Origin: Gigantopelta aegis
Lineage: Eukaryota; Mollusca; Gastropoda; Neomphalida; Peltospiridae
Length of the DNA: 64,000 nucleotides
NCBI RefSeq assembly: GCF_016097555.1
Contig: NC_054713.1
Coordinates: 39,475,128 to 39,539,127 of the forward strand
Reading direction: 5' to 3'
Shown: positions 1-10,559 of the stretch, piece after piece
Layout: every line of letters starts with the position of its first letter
How positions within the stretch are numbered: position 1 is the first letter of the stretch
Program-made: the position numbers and the translations under genes
The notes under the pieces: model-generated
Seen by the model: the letters and a program-made list of their open reading frames with translations, nothing else
What the model was told of the DNA's origin: nothing
Database searches by the model: none

Positions 1-30
1 TGAAAATGTAAGATATTGGTGGGGTTTTTT

Positions 31-67
<37 letters not shown>

Positions 68-401
68 GGGTTAAATTAATGCGTATCTATCTACATGTCT
101 ACTCTGCTATAGCATTTTCCAATAATTTATCGCATATATTTTTTGTAGCTTTCACGTGTGTTTTCTTCAAAATATCTAAATATGTTTGCCAGAATAATCC
201 GGCTTGTTGCACAAAAGTAGTGCGAGTCGGGGTTGGGGGTGGGGTAGTAGGCGTGGCTTAATTTTTTTCGGTTCATCGAGATATGAACGAAAAAAAGTAA
301 GCACTTCTGGACCAATCAGATTGCCGTAAATTGTATAGACGCAAAGAAAATATAATTATATATACGTATATATGTTTATCATATAATATCTTACATTTTC
401 A
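1..401. mobile_element. MITE with 17-bp terminal inverted repeats
   Basis: The first 17 bases (TGAAAATGTAAGATATT) are matched exactly, in reverse complement, at 385-401. The pair encloses about 400 bp with no coding potential, including a poly-T/poly-G run at 25-70. This is the layout of a small non-autonomous DNA transposon. The left target-site duplication would lie outside the window, so the family cannot be assigned. Confidence 0.55.
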
Positions 402-1023
402 GTGCAATCAAAGTATGTGATATTTTTCAGATCACATACTTTAAGAATTTGATAACATTGCAAATTAGATGTAAATTAGTCGAGGTCTCGGGACTAGGTT
501 TATTGACATTTAAGCAAACGTACTTGGGTGACACTCCATGATTGACGTATGCATTCATAGTCATCAAATAAAAACATTTCAATGGCAATTTGACACTGAA
601 AGCTGTCCAGCGTTCAGAAAACAAAAAACGTTAGGCATAACTTTATTTTGATGTAAGTACATCCAAAATGACGTCATTCGAGTTTGACGTCATTTCCATT
701 AAAAAATACGCCGCGCCACATATTTTTACGACATTTAAATATCTAGTAATGGCGGACTGGAATTAAAGTTGCGTGTACAGTTTACAAAAACACGTTGTAT
801 TAAGCTTGAGCTTATATGATAAAGAGATTATTACCCTCGTGTATTTCGGTATCGTCAATATATTATATTAGGAATAAAAATAATGTATTATGCTCGCCAG
901 AGGAGGCATATACAATTTTTTATACTAATTTTTATTGACTATACCGAAGAACACTCTGGTAATACCATATAGTCTATATATATACCGATCTATATATACA
1001 CTCTGGTAATAATATATAGCCGC

Positions 1024-1054
<31 letters not shown>

Positions 1055-1326
1055 ATATAACTCTATGTCCTTGAGGAAAAAACTGGAAGTAGGGCCTACT
1101 GAAAGCTATAGGGACCAACTCGCTAAACAAAAGAAATGAACTTATATCCAAATGCCGACACCCAACTACATGGATTAACACAGCCACCTAAACCGAAAAG
1201 GAGTAGCCCGTACCCACTGCACCTGTTGTGACGTCACTGCTTCATGACGTAACGACAGGGCAGTTACACGTTACCTGATGATCGCTCATAGCGTGAAACT
1301 TTAAGTTGTAACAAAAGGTGTAACGG

Positions 1327-1357
<31 letters not shown>

Positions 1358-1382
1358 GTGTGTATGTGTCTGTGTGTGTATT
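402..1382. other. Non-coding AT-rich stretch with small dyads
   Basis: No credible gene is present. There is a perfect 12-bp hairpin (arms 410-421 and 431-442). Two exact CRE-type palindromes, TGACGTCA, sit at 669-676 and 685-692. A degraded inverted repeat (arms near 830-861 and 930-963) is probably an old MITE. TA microsatellites occur near 1029-1052 and 1328-1345. The CRE sites may be chance matches because no transcript start can be seen beside them. Confidence 0.4.
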
Positions 1383-1672
1383 TTGTAGCCCACTGCCCAG
1401 TGGAAAAGCGCTCGCTTGATGCGCGGTCGGTCTGGGATCGATCCCCGTCGGTGGGCCCATTTGGGCTATTTTTCGTTTTAGCCAGTGCACCACCACTGGT
1501 ATATCAAATGCCGTGGTATGTGTTATCCCTGTCTATAGGATGGTGCATATAAAAGATCCCTTGCTACTAATGAAAAAAAATGTAGCGGGTTTCCTCTCTA
1601 AGACTGTATGTAAAAATTACCGATGATTAATGAATCAATGTTCTCTTGTGGTGTCGTTAAACAAAACAAACT
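1383..1672 (+). mobile_element. tRNA-derived SINE, family A
   Basis: Nearly full-length copy. The head carries a Pol III A box (around GTAGCCCACTGCCCAGTGG) and a B box (GGGATCGATCC). It is followed by the conserved body (CCAGTGCACCAC, GATCCCTTGCTACTAATG) and the tail GGTGTCGTTAAACAAAACAAAC. The same family recurs tens of times in the window in both orientations. Confidence 0.85.
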
Positions 1673-1903
1673 AACGGGGATTAATCCTAGACTGACCGCA
1701 CACCAGGCAAGCGCTTTGCCACCGGGATACAAAGTATATAGTCTTAGAGTGGAACAGGACAGGATAGCACATACCACGGCCTTTGATGTACCAGTCGTGG
1801 TGCACTGGCTGGAGCGAGAAATAGCTCAATGGGCCCACTGACGGGGATCGATCTCAAACCGACTGCGCATCAAGCGAGCGCTTTATCACTGGGCTACGTC
1901 CCG
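1673..1903 (-). mobile_element. SINE family A fragments, minus strand
   Basis: Two pieces lie head-outward. 1673-1730 is a partial head region, and 1753-1903 runs from the body to a complete head ending in the reverse complement of the A box. Both belong to the family found at 1383-1672. Confidence 0.75.
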
Positions 1904-1913
1904 CCACCCCCCC

Positions 1914-2000
<87 letters not shown>
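1904..2000. repeat. Poly-C tract abutting a SINE head
   Basis: Almost pure C for about 95 bp, directly attached to the 5' end of the minus-strand SINE. Similar C or G runs abut SINE heads or MITE ends at 14011, 15299, 25245 and 53580. The proline-rich open frame here is an artefact of the tract. Confidence 0.9.
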
Positions 2001-2001
<1 letters not shown>

Positions 2002-2111
2002 AGTCGTCACTGGGCTACGTTCCGCCCCTATTATACTGGATGTAACTCGTGATAAGCACAGGAAACTTTAGCTCGGTTTGTGGTGGCCTTCTCCCCAAAA
2101 ATACATATATC

Positions 2112-2158
2112 CGCTGATATGTGTGTGTGTGTGTGTGTGTGCGTGCGTGTGCGTGTGT
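2112..2158. repeat. (GT)n microsatellite
   Basis: A GT/GTGC dinucleotide run with no other content. Confidence 0.9.
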
Positions 2159-2163
2159 AAAAC

Positions 2164-2480
2164 AAAGTTAAAATTTGGTTTGTTTGACGACACCACTAGA
2201 GCACATTCATTTATTAATCAACGGCTATTGGATGTGAAACATTTGGTAATTTTGACTTATAGTCTTAGAAAGAAAACCCACTACATTTGTCCATTAGTAG
2301 CAAGGGATCTTTTATATGCACTATTCCACAGACAGGATAGCACATACCACTGCATTTGATACACCAGTCGTGGGGCACTGGCTGGAATGAGAAATAACCC
2401 AATGGGCCCACAAACTGGGATCGATCCCAAACCGACCGTACATCAAGCGAATGCTTTACCACTGGGCTACCTCCCGCCCC
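2164..2480 (-). mobile_element. SINE family A, full length, minus strand
   Basis: Runs from the tail (reverse complement of the gtcgttaaacaaac end) through the body to a complete head with B box GGGATCGATCC and the A box near 2455-2475. About 317 bp. Some divergence from neighbouring copies indicates an older insertion. Confidence 0.85.
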
Positions 2481-2639
2481 GTGTGTAAAACAATATCGAA
2501 ATACACAATAATTATTAGATAAACAATCAATATGCAAAGCTGATAGAGACAAATATATCGATAATAGGTATAAAAAATATTGACTTACTTTCATCTTGCG
2601 GGTGAGGAGGGTGGTCTAGAATTAAAAGAAAGCAAACAT

Positions 2640-2641
2640 AA

Positions 2642-2676
<35 letters not shown>

Positions 2677-2718
2677 TGTATGAATGTATGTATGTATGTA
2701 TGCATGTATATATGTATT
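2640..2718. repeat. (TGTA)n microsatellite
   Basis: About 18 tetranucleotide units with a few interruptions, ending roughly 25 bp upstream of the LTR retrotransposon insertion. Confidence 0.9.
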
Positions 2719-2745
2719 TATTTTAGATTTATTAACCATCGTGTC

Positions 2746-3732
2746 TGTGACGGAACGTGTTCTTATCTTTTTCGCCTGTGGCGATGTTAATTGTTTTAGA
2801 GGGCCGTGTGCAGCTTGGTTACGTAATACCCCCGCGCGACGGTGGTAGAGCTGCGCCCTAATACACACCCAGACCAGTTGTGGAGGCCATGTGGCCAGTA
2901 GTTACGTAATAACTCCGGTAGTGCGGTTTATGACCGGGGTATTGCTGGCGAACTGGCGACAGTAAGTCTGGCCATCTAAGAAAATATACCGACTCTGGGA
3001 GTTGTGGAAATATCACATGATAGGTGAGGTACCGCGTTGTGCCCCCAGGCGATATTCGCTGTCTCTGAGATTTTTGAATAAATAGATAGGATTTTAGATA
3101 TACCGGGGAGAAACACTGGAAGGCTCCCGGGGAACGTAGTCCGTTTAGACTGGTAAATATATTTTTCTGCTCTGTTGTATAACCTTGATGTAATTGATGT
3201 GACTTTAAATATTTTAATACTGTATTATACCAATATTATTTAGACAGTGTCTCCGGTAATCTGACGAAGTAAATTGTAGGCTTCACTGTTCTAAAATTAT
3301 TAAAGCTTAACCAGTCATCCTAGAGGACCTAGGTAAACTGTTGGTTATTGTCTTTATTGTGATAGGTACCAGTATTAATTCTGTATTACAAGGTTACTAA
3401 TGAGTAGTTAGGTTAATTAAAAATTAACCAGTTAGGAATAGAGTTGTAATTCCTTTATATTATTTAATTTCCCCTGGCAGCGTTTTTTCTCAATTATCAC
3501 AAACCGTGTGGTGTGTTGTATCACGGTGAAGTGATGTAGAATATTGTGTAAACTAGACACACCTAGTGATTAACTAATTAAGTGTTTAGTTCTGGGTTGT
3601 TATTATTTGTTGTTGTTAATTAACTACTGCGGCAAGTACATTTTGTCAGCATAGTGTTACTACAGATTCCAAAGTGTATTGTGTTTTTGTTTGTGTTTTC
3701 TAGTGAACTAAACGTGCTATATATATATATAT

Positions 3733-3769
<37 letters not shown>

Positions 3770-3922
3770 TATACATAAGTATCTTATCTCTGATTACACC
3801 TAGAGCCGAATCCCACTCGGGTATTAGACTTGCCCGATACAGAGAGATCTAATAGATCTACAGTTAGAAAGAGATATTATTTGGATAATCGTGTTTTTAT
3901 CCAGTTACCGGGTATTATATAT

Positions 3923-3960
<38 letters not shown>

Positions 3961-3961
3961 A
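2746..3961 (+). repeat. 5' LTR of copy 1
   Basis: Aligns over its length with 9036-10239 and with the LTR at 31791-32933. Differences are small indels and the length of an internal TA run (3719-3764 here, about 90 bp in the 3' LTR). The last bases, expected to read AATCCCCGTGACA, are replaced by about 37 adenines at 3924-3959. The end coordinate is therefore inferred from the CA just before the leader. Confidence 0.85.
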
Positions 3962-3975
3962 GAGTAAGAAAAAAT

Positions 3976-3994
3976 TGGGGTGCTCGTCCCGGAT
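3976..3994 (+). promoter_or_regulatory. Primer-binding site, tRNA-Pro-like
   Basis: The sequence TGGGGTGCTCGTCCCGGAT begins about 14 bases after the LTR. It closely resembles the classical tRNA-Pro primer site (TGGGGGCTCGTCCGGGAT) but differs by an inserted and a substituted base. The homologous site of copy 2 at 32946-32964 has C in place of the T. The tRNA-Pro assignment is inference. Confidence 0.55.
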
Positions 3995-4136
3995 CTGAAA
4001 CGGGACATGCATATTTAAAAAGTATTTGTTTGTAAATGGGGGCTTTTATAAAACTATTTTTTACAAATTAAACTAAGAAGTAGCAACGTTGTTCACTAGA
4101 AAAAAAAATAATAAAGTAAGTGCGTCATACCTAAAC

Positions 4137-4546
4137 ATGGATAAGAATTTGCTGGATAGGCCTACGCTCAGTGTAGTGGAGATTAAGTGAGCGCGTAAGG
4201 CCGAATTAGTTGAAATCGCGAGTGAGCGAGAAATTGATTTAACATCAGCTAAAACATTAGGTGATATAAAGACAATTATTATACAAGGAAGTTTTTGGTG
4301 ATAGGCCTGTTATGGAAGACAGTGAGATTGTTCCAGAGATAGAGATAAATGAGTTAAGTGTGGAACAACAGTTAGCTTTTAAAAAACTTGAGTACGAAAG
4401 AGAAGAACGTGCATTAGGAAGAGAAGAGAGAGAGAGAGAGAGATAGATAGAGAGAGGGATAGAGAAAAAGAAGATAGAGGTAGAGAAAGAGAAGAGAGGG
4501 ATAGAGAAAAAAAGATAGATATAGAGAAGATAGAGAGAGATAGAGA

Positions 4547-4620
<74 letters not shown>

Positions 4621-4629
4621 ATAGAAGAG

Positions 4630-4715
<86 letters not shown>

Positions 4716-5244
4716 AGGGAGAGAAGAGAGAGAGAGAGGGGTATAGAGAGAGAGGGGGGGGGAGAGAGGGGGGGGGTAAGGAGAAGAGAGGGGTAGAGAA
4801 GAGAGAGATAGGGATAGAGAATTCCAGTTAGCAAAATTAAAAGTGGAACATGAGTTAAAGTTGAATACTGAAGAAGTTAGACGAGAAGAAGGATGTGGGT
4901 TTAACATGTCGGAGGCTTATAGATCAGTGCCTGTATTTGACGACCAGGAGGTAGATATGTTCTTACAACTTTTTGAACGGGCCGGATTTCTCATCAGGTA
5001 GGGTCATATACCGAGTTATGGGAATTGGTGATCTTACAGGACATTAAAAATGGATTACCAGTTAGCTTACGTATTTATTTAGAGGATCGTGATATCAAAA
5101 AAATAGAGGAGGCAGGCATAGTGGCAGATGATTACGTGTTAAGTCCCAAAGGTCAGGCAGTACAGGGTAGCTCTATACAACAAGGTGATAAGAAGAAATT
5201 TCAGCCAGGTTTTCCCCGGGCAAAGTAACTATCGGGGAAAGTAA
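4137..5244 (+). pseudogene. gag: gag of copy 1, broken
   Basis: This is the capsid gene of the retrotransposon, recognised by alignment to the better-preserved gag at 33100-34828. The ATG is at 4137, but codon 18 is TGA (4188-4190) where copy 2 has CGA, a typical CpG decay. A one-base insertion follows near 4286. The stretch coding a charged Glu/Arg/Asp-rich helix has expanded into (GA)n over about 4420-4815 and destroys the frame. About 259 bp of the SCAN-like capsid domain are missing after 4985, where the flanking sequence resumes at a short match. A TAA at 5242-5244 ends the last gag segment before the open frame that carries the zinc knuckle. The gene cannot make a full protein. Confidence 0.85.
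4420..4815. repeat. (GA)n expansion inside gag
   Basis: An almost uninterrupted AG/GA/GATA purine tract that corresponds to the segment encoding alternating Arg, Glu and Asp in copy 2. The long Ser/Leu frames on the minus strand are artefacts of this tract. Confidence 0.9.
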
Positions 5245-7089
5245 TCTAGTTGGTCAGCTAGTCAGGCAAGGAATGCACCTGGTGGGCAAAGTAAGGATAA
5301 GCCTGCATTATCAGCCAATGCACGAACTTTTCGTCCACATTGCAGTTACTGTAAAAAGGATAACCATCTTGTCGGGGACTGTTTTAAAAGGAAACGCGAT
5401 AATGCGGAAGTGGTCGATTTAGTGAGGTCAGCTCCGTTAGCGAGAGAGTTAATGGTTAGTCCCATGGCAGAGGAAGTAAACTCGTATGTGTCCACTGGTA
5501 TGGTTTGTGATGTGAAACAAGAGTTGAGTCCTAAGGCAATATCAATCTATCGAGATACGGGGTGTAGCCAGTCTCTTATAACGTCAGATTGTTTAGCTGG
5601 TATTGAAAATTCAGATACAGGACGTAGTTTGGCCTTAACCTCAGTTACTGGAGAAAATATGGTTGTCCGGTTACATAACGTTTTCTTGTGTTCGAAGTTT
5701 GTGATGGGACCAGTTGTTATGGGTGTTGTGAAGGACTTGCCTTTTGAAAACATAGGAGTTTTGTTGGGTAACGATTTGACTAGCCAGTGTTGCCAGCCGC
5801 AAGGTGACAAATTGTTAATTGAAGACAGCCCTTTACCCATAGAAGAGTGTGAGGTTGATGAGATTAGATATCCTGCGTGTGTAATGACTAGGGCTATGGC
5901 CAGAAGGGTAGCACGAGACCCAGAGGAAAATTGTTATTTGTTTGATACGTGTGTGAGCCATGAAATTGGAGTGGATGAGGTTATCAGTAAAATGGTAGAT
6001 AAGTCAACTGAGGAACTAAATGTGGTGGGACCTGTTGACCTCCCGCAGAGAGGAAATGAACCAGTTGTGTTTGATAGAGGGGACTTACCTTGCAATAGAC
6101 AAGAGTTAATCCTAGAGCAAGGGGCTGATCCAAATTTGTTGGCAGCTCGCACTACATTGTTAACTGAGGGTGAGATGGAGGATCAGATGTCAGGTTATTA
6201 TATGGACAAGGGAGTATTAATGAATAAGAGTGTGGAGAAGGTTGTGCCTGATAGAGAGGAATGTGTGACAAGATGTAGAATTGTGGTGCCCTCTAAGTAC
6301 CGTCCGTCAATGTTATTGTTAGCACATGAGGACGTGTTTGCTGGCCACTTAGAGCGGAATAAGACTCATAGTAAACTTGCCTCAGAGTTTTATTGGAAGG
6401 GAATGTTTGCAGATGTCAGTAAGCATTGTATGTCATGTCATGTGTGTCAGGTTGTGGGGAAACCAAATCAGCTAATTCCTCCCTACCCCCTGCAGAAGGT
6501 TCCCATAGTTGGGGAAGCCTTTTCAAAAGTATTGATAGATGTCGTGGGGCCATTACCAAAAACGCGTTCAGGCAACCAATTCTTATTAACAATTATGTGC
6601 TTAACTACGCGTTTTCCAGAGGCGATTCCCTTAAGGAAGGTTACTGCATCTGTTGTAGCTAGTGCGCTGCTTAAATACTTCACGTATACGGGTTTACCAG
6701 GGGAAATTCAAAGCGACCGGGGTACGAACTTCATGAGCAGGTTGATCCAGCAAGTACTGTCTATGTTAGATATACGACAGATTCGTTCTGCTGCATTCCA
6801 CCCTGAGAGTCAGGGCACAATAGAACGTTTCCACCAGAGCATGAAAAGTATGCTCCGCTGCCATTATTTCGACAATGGTACTGACGGGGACCAGTCAATT
6901 CCTTTCGTGTTGTTCGCAGCACGGGATGCGAAGCAAGAATCCTTAGGATTCACCCCATTTGAGTTGGTCTATGGGCATTCAGCCCGAGGCCCTCTCAAAT
7001 TGGTAAAAGATAGTTGGTTAGACAAGGATAATGCCGAAAACCTGCTGATTTATGTAGGGAGAGTTAGAGCTATGCTCAAAGCAAAATAA
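5245..7089 (+). pseudogene. pol: pol part 1: zinc knuckle, protease and integrase
   Basis: One open frame (614 codons plus stop). A CX2CX4HX4C zinc knuckle lies at 5341-5382. An aspartic protease follows, with active-site RDTGCSQSLI (Asp codon 5554) and the downstream VLLGNDL motif. The integrase then has an H2C2 zinc-binding region near 6330-6460 and a catalytic triad: Asp in LIDVVGPLP (6538), Asp in QSDRGTNF (6715) and Glu in GTIERFH (6823). Exactly 35 residues separate the second Asp from the Glu, as in retroviral-type integrases. The frame stops at 7087-7089, while the integrase C-terminal module resumes in the next frame at about 7083. This looks like a single-base indel in an A-rich run. 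A GTG at 5410 is not a credible start; gag and pol were presumably one polyprotein. Confidence 0.85.
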
Positions 7090-7740
7090 AATCAGTGTTT
7101 GATAGGAAGGCTAGGAGTCAGGAATTTAAACCAGGGGATAAAGTGCTGTTGTACCTTCCCATTAAACGGGGTTCATTACGGAACCGGTATTTCGGGCCAT
7201 ATGTTGTGCACAAACGGGATAATGAGACAGGGTATGTGATAAACACTCCTGATAGGGTTAAGAAAAGTAGGTATTGTCACATCAATTTGCTAAAAGGTTA
7301 TTTTGAAAGACTGCCGATAGTTCCAGTGTTACCTGTCCAAATTGAGAGTCACTCAATTTCCTGTGATGACGTCAAGACTGCAGAGATCAAATTAACTAAC
7401 AGCCAGATTCTAGCAGACTTGAGTTCTTATTTACAGCACCTTGACAGCCCCCAGCGAGCAAAGCTGACTACGTTGATACAAGACAATGTTTCCATTTGTC
7501 AGGACTTTCCAACGGTTACCAATACCTTAATCCAGAATGTACGCTTGGAACCCAACGCTACACCGATTCGACAGCATGCCTATCGGATAAACCCTATAAA
7601 ACGTGCGGCACTAAAAAAGGAGATAGATTACATGTTGGAACACGACATTCTGGAACCATCAAACAGTCAGTGGGCATCACCTGTTATACTAATTCAAAAG
7701 GGAGATAACAGTTTCCGGGTGTGTGTGCTGACCTATATCG
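7083..7740 (+). pseudogene. pol: pol part 2: integrase GPY/F tail and start of reverse transcriptase
   Basis: This frame carries the GPY/F module typical of gypsy integrases, with FGPYVVHKRDNETGYVI at 7191-7241 followed by SRYCHINLLKGYF. It then runs into the reverse transcriptase N-terminus (RQHAYRINPIKRAALKKEI, SQWASPVILIQKGDNSFRVC). The GPY/F module confirms a Ty3/gypsy relationship and shows that integrase really does precede reverse transcriptase here. The frame breaks around 7720, where a GT dinucleotide appears to have been added to a GTGTGT run. The reading continues two bases out of phase in the next segment. Confidence 0.8.
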
Positions 7741-8815
7741 CGTGAATCAACTCATCAAGGCAGATGCCTACCCTCTACCCCGCCTTGACGATTGCATCGA
7801 CAGAGTTGGACACGCTCAATACATCACCAAATTGGACCTATTGAAGGGTTTTTATGCCATTCCGTTAACGGAGAAAGCTAAGGACATTCTGGCGATCACC
7901 ACACCTGACGGCCTATTCCAATTTCGAGTGATGCCGTTTAGTTTGAAGACTGCCCCTCCTGCCTTTCAAAGGATGATGAACCATGTGTTATCAGACTTAG
8001 AAAACGTCAGTGTGTATCTGGACGATGTGGTGTTAGCCACCGACACTTGGGATGAACATTTAACCGCTTTACAACACATATTCAGTCGCCTACAGAAAGC
8101 TAACTTGACTGTGAACCTGGGCAAATGTGAGTTTGTGAAAGCTTCAGTGACCTACTTAGGTCATACTGTCGGACATGATTGCGTCGCGCCACTGCAGTCC
8201 AAGACACTAAGCATCAGCCAGTATCCTGCACCGACCAACCGTCGTGAAGTTCGCCGGTTTCTTGGTATGGCCGGTTATTATCGTCGTTTCTGTGCTAAAT
8301 TTGCGACTGTAGCTGCCCCCATCACATCAGTGTTAAAGAAGGAAACGAAGTTCCAGTGGTCAGATGAATGCGAGAAGTCATTCAACCGTCTTAAGCAGAT
8401 GCTCCCCTCGTCTCCCGTGATGGCAGCACCAGACTACCGACTGCCTTTCAAGCTGGCTGTGGATGCCAGTGACGTGGGAGCTGGAGCTGTGCTGTTCCAG
8501 GAAGACGACAAAGGACTGGACCATCCTGTAAGTTTCTTCTCCAAAAAGTTTGACAAACACCAGGTGAACTATTCCACTATAGAGAAGGAAGCTTTGGCCA
8601 TGGTACAAACTCTGAAGCATTTTCAGATTTACGTGAAATCGGCATTGCATCAAGTGGTTGTCTTTACTGATCATAATCCGCTTACTTTCATTCACAGAAT
8701 GAAAGCCACCAACCAGAGAGTTTTGAGATGGAGTCTTCTTCTGGGATTCCCAATTACCATTGAACATATCAAGGGCACATCCAATGTACTCGCTGATGCC
8801 CTGTCCCGAAGTTGA
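7721..8815 (+). pseudogene. pol: pol part 3: reverse transcriptase and RNase H
   Basis: This segment holds the catalytic core of reverse transcriptase: KLDLLKGFYAIPL, the TPDGLFQFRVMPF block and the metal-binding YLDD at 8015-8026 within SVYLDDVVLA. The thumb/connection follows, with LGHTV and RRFLGMAGYYRRF. RNase H comes next, with its acidic residues in AVDASDVGAG (Asp near 8462), TIEKEALAM, FTDHNPLTF and NVLADALSRS. The frame ends at 8815 after DALSRS, as gypsy RNase H domains commonly do, and no integrase follows before the 3' LTR. The segment itself contains no internal stop. It is called broken because it is separated from the upstream frame by a 2-bp insertion. Confidence 0.88.
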
Positions 8816-9035
8816 AGGTTGTGATAATGTGTTGGCGTTCTTGATTTCTGTTTTTGTTTTTATATATACTATTGTATACCAGGGACTCAGAGACTCAGTG
8901 TGATTACTGGTAGTCACCTTATTACTATGTGTTATAATGCCCGAATGCGTCGGTTAACGCACTCTTGTTTTGTTTAAATGTAGTATAATTCCCTATTCCT
9001 AGAGTAGAGGAAATATCCTTTTTGAGGTGGAGGTG
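8816..9035 (+). other. 3' untranslated spacer with polypurine tract
   Basis: Non-coding spacer between RNase H and the 3' LTR. GAGGTGGAGGTG at 9024-9035 abuts the LTR and fits a plus-strand primer polypurine tract. Confidence 0.6.
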
Positions 9036-9994
9036 TGTGACGGAACATGCTCTTATCTTTTTCGCCTGTGGCGATGTTAATTGTTTTAGAAGGCCGTGTG
9101 CAGCTTGGCTACGTAATACCCCCGCGCGACGGTGGTAGAGCTGCGCCCTAATACACACCCAGACCAGTTGTGGAGGCCATGTGGCCAGTAGTTACGTAAT
9201 AACTCCGGTAGTGCGGTTTATGACCGGGGTATTGCTGGCGAACTGGCGACAGTAAGTCTGGCCATCTAAGAAAATATACCGACTCTGGGAGTTGTGGAAA
9301 TAACACATGATAGGTGAGGTACCGCGTTGTGCCCCCAGGCGATATTCGCTGTCTCTGAGATTTTTAAATAAATAGATAGGATTTTAGATATATCGGGGAG
9401 AAACATTGGAAGGCTCCCGGGGAACGTAGTCCGTTTGGACTGGTAAATATATATTTTCTGCTCTGTTGTATAACCTTGATGTGATTGATGTGACTTTAAA
9501 TATTTTAATACTGTATTATACCAATATTATTTAGACAGTGTCTCCGGTAATCTGACGAAGTAAATTGTAGGCTTCACTGTTCTAAAATTATTAAAGCTTA
9601 ACCAGTCATCCTAGAGGACCTAGGTAAACTGTTGGTTATTGTCTTTATTGTGATAGGTACCAGTATTAATTCTGTATTACAAGGTTACTGAATGAGTAGT
9701 TAGGGTTAATTAAAAATTAACCAGTTAGGAATAGAGTTGTAATTCCTTTATTAATTAAGTTCCCCTGGCAGCGTTTCTCAATTATCACACGTGTGGGTGT
9801 TGTATCACGGTGAAGTGATTAGAATATTGTGTAAACTAGACACCTAGTGATTAACTAATTAAGTGTTTAGTTCTGGGTTGTTATTATTTGTTGTTGTTAA
9901 TTAACTACCGCGGCAAGTACATTTGTCAGCATAGTGTTAATACAGATACCAAAGTGTATTGTGTTTTGTTGAGTTTTCTAGTGAACTAAACGTG

Positions 9995-10089
<95 letters not shown>

Positions 10090-10239
10090 CATAAGATCTT
10101 ATCTCTGATTACACCTAGAGCCGATCCACTCGGGTATTAGACTGCCTGGTACAGAGAGATCTAATACATATACAGTTAGAAGAGATATTTGGATAATCGT
10201 GTTTTATCCAGTTACGGGTATTATAGGATCCCCGTGACA
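9036..10239 (+). repeat. 3' LTR of copy 1
   Basis: Complete from TGTGACGG to CCCCGTGACA, followed by the target duplication gtgtc. It contains a (TA)n run of about 90 bp at 9996-10086, much longer than in the 5' LTR, which shows that the microsatellite changed length after insertion. Confidence 0.9.
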
Positions 10240-10315
10240 GTGTCTCATACTGAGATTTATTAATTATCGTGTGTCATACTGGTTATACTTCCCTGAATAT
10301 CACGAATACTAGTAC

Positions 10316-10334
10316 GCACACAAACACACACACT

Positions 10335-10395
<61 letters not shown>

Positions 10396-10408
10396 CACGC
10401 GCGTATAT
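10316..10408. repeat. (CA)n microsatellite
   Basis: CA dinucleotide run with a few interruptions, ending in CGCG and TA steps before a foldback element. Confidence 0.9.
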
Positions 10409-10438
10409 ATACACATTTATATATTAATATTATATATT

Positions 10439-10559
10439 AAAAGAATCTATTACCGTTGTGAGATATAGATAAGGCAATTCTAACCCGAGGGACAAAATGT
10501 TTTGTCCCGAAGGTTGGAATTGCCGTATCTATACCTCACAATGGTGATAGATTCTTTTT
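10439..10559. mobile_element. Foldback element, copy 1
   Basis: About 120 bp that is almost entirely one inverted repeat. The arms (10439-10497 and 10501-10559) contain GAATCTATTACCGTTGTGAG and meet around GGGACAAAATGTTTTGTCCC. The same arm sequence forms the element at 18043-18208, so this is a dispersed, hairpin-forming MITE family. Confidence 0.7.

Larger units (their letters stand above)
2746..10239 (+). mobile_element. Gmr1-like Ty3/gypsy LTR retrotransposon (copy 1)
   Basis: A 7.5-kb element bounded by two LTRs (2746-3961 and 9036-10239) that start TGTGACGG. The 3' LTR ends CCCCGTGACA. The flanks carry the same 5-bp target duplication, gtgtc, at 2741-2745 and 10240-10244. Inside are a tRNA-like primer site, gag with a zinc knuckle, then protease, integrase, reverse transcriptase and RNase H in that order. 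Integrase upstream of reverse transcriptase is the hallmark of Gmr1-like gypsy elements; ordinary gypsy has integrase last. Stops, indels and a 0.26-kb gag deletion make this copy non-autonomous. By eye the LTRs differ by roughly ten substitutions in the first 500 bases, so the insertion is fairly young. Confidence 0.9.

Noticed and set aside
1829..2071. Poly-proline frame
   Set aside because: It is the translation of a poly-C tract flanked by a SINE head.
4257..4907. Long Ser/Leu-rich frames on minus (also at 26148-26533, 28311-28964 and 33341-33690)
   Set aside because: They are translations of GA/CT microsatellites, open in several frames at once, with no start context or domain.
5410..7089. 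A separate gene starting at GTG 5410
   Set aside because: The frame is open from 5245 and includes the zinc knuckle upstream. GTG starts are not expected here, and the frame is retrotransposon pol.
7083..7095. Programmed ribosomal frameshift between the two integrase segments
   Set aside because: GCAAAATAAAATC is not a convincing -1 slippery heptamer, and other frames in the element are broken by plain indels, so decay is more likely.
7715..7730. Second programmed frameshift in the reverse transcriptase
   Set aside because: The extra GT in a GTGTGT run is a typical slippage insertion; the conserved FRVCAD motif is restored by ignoring it.
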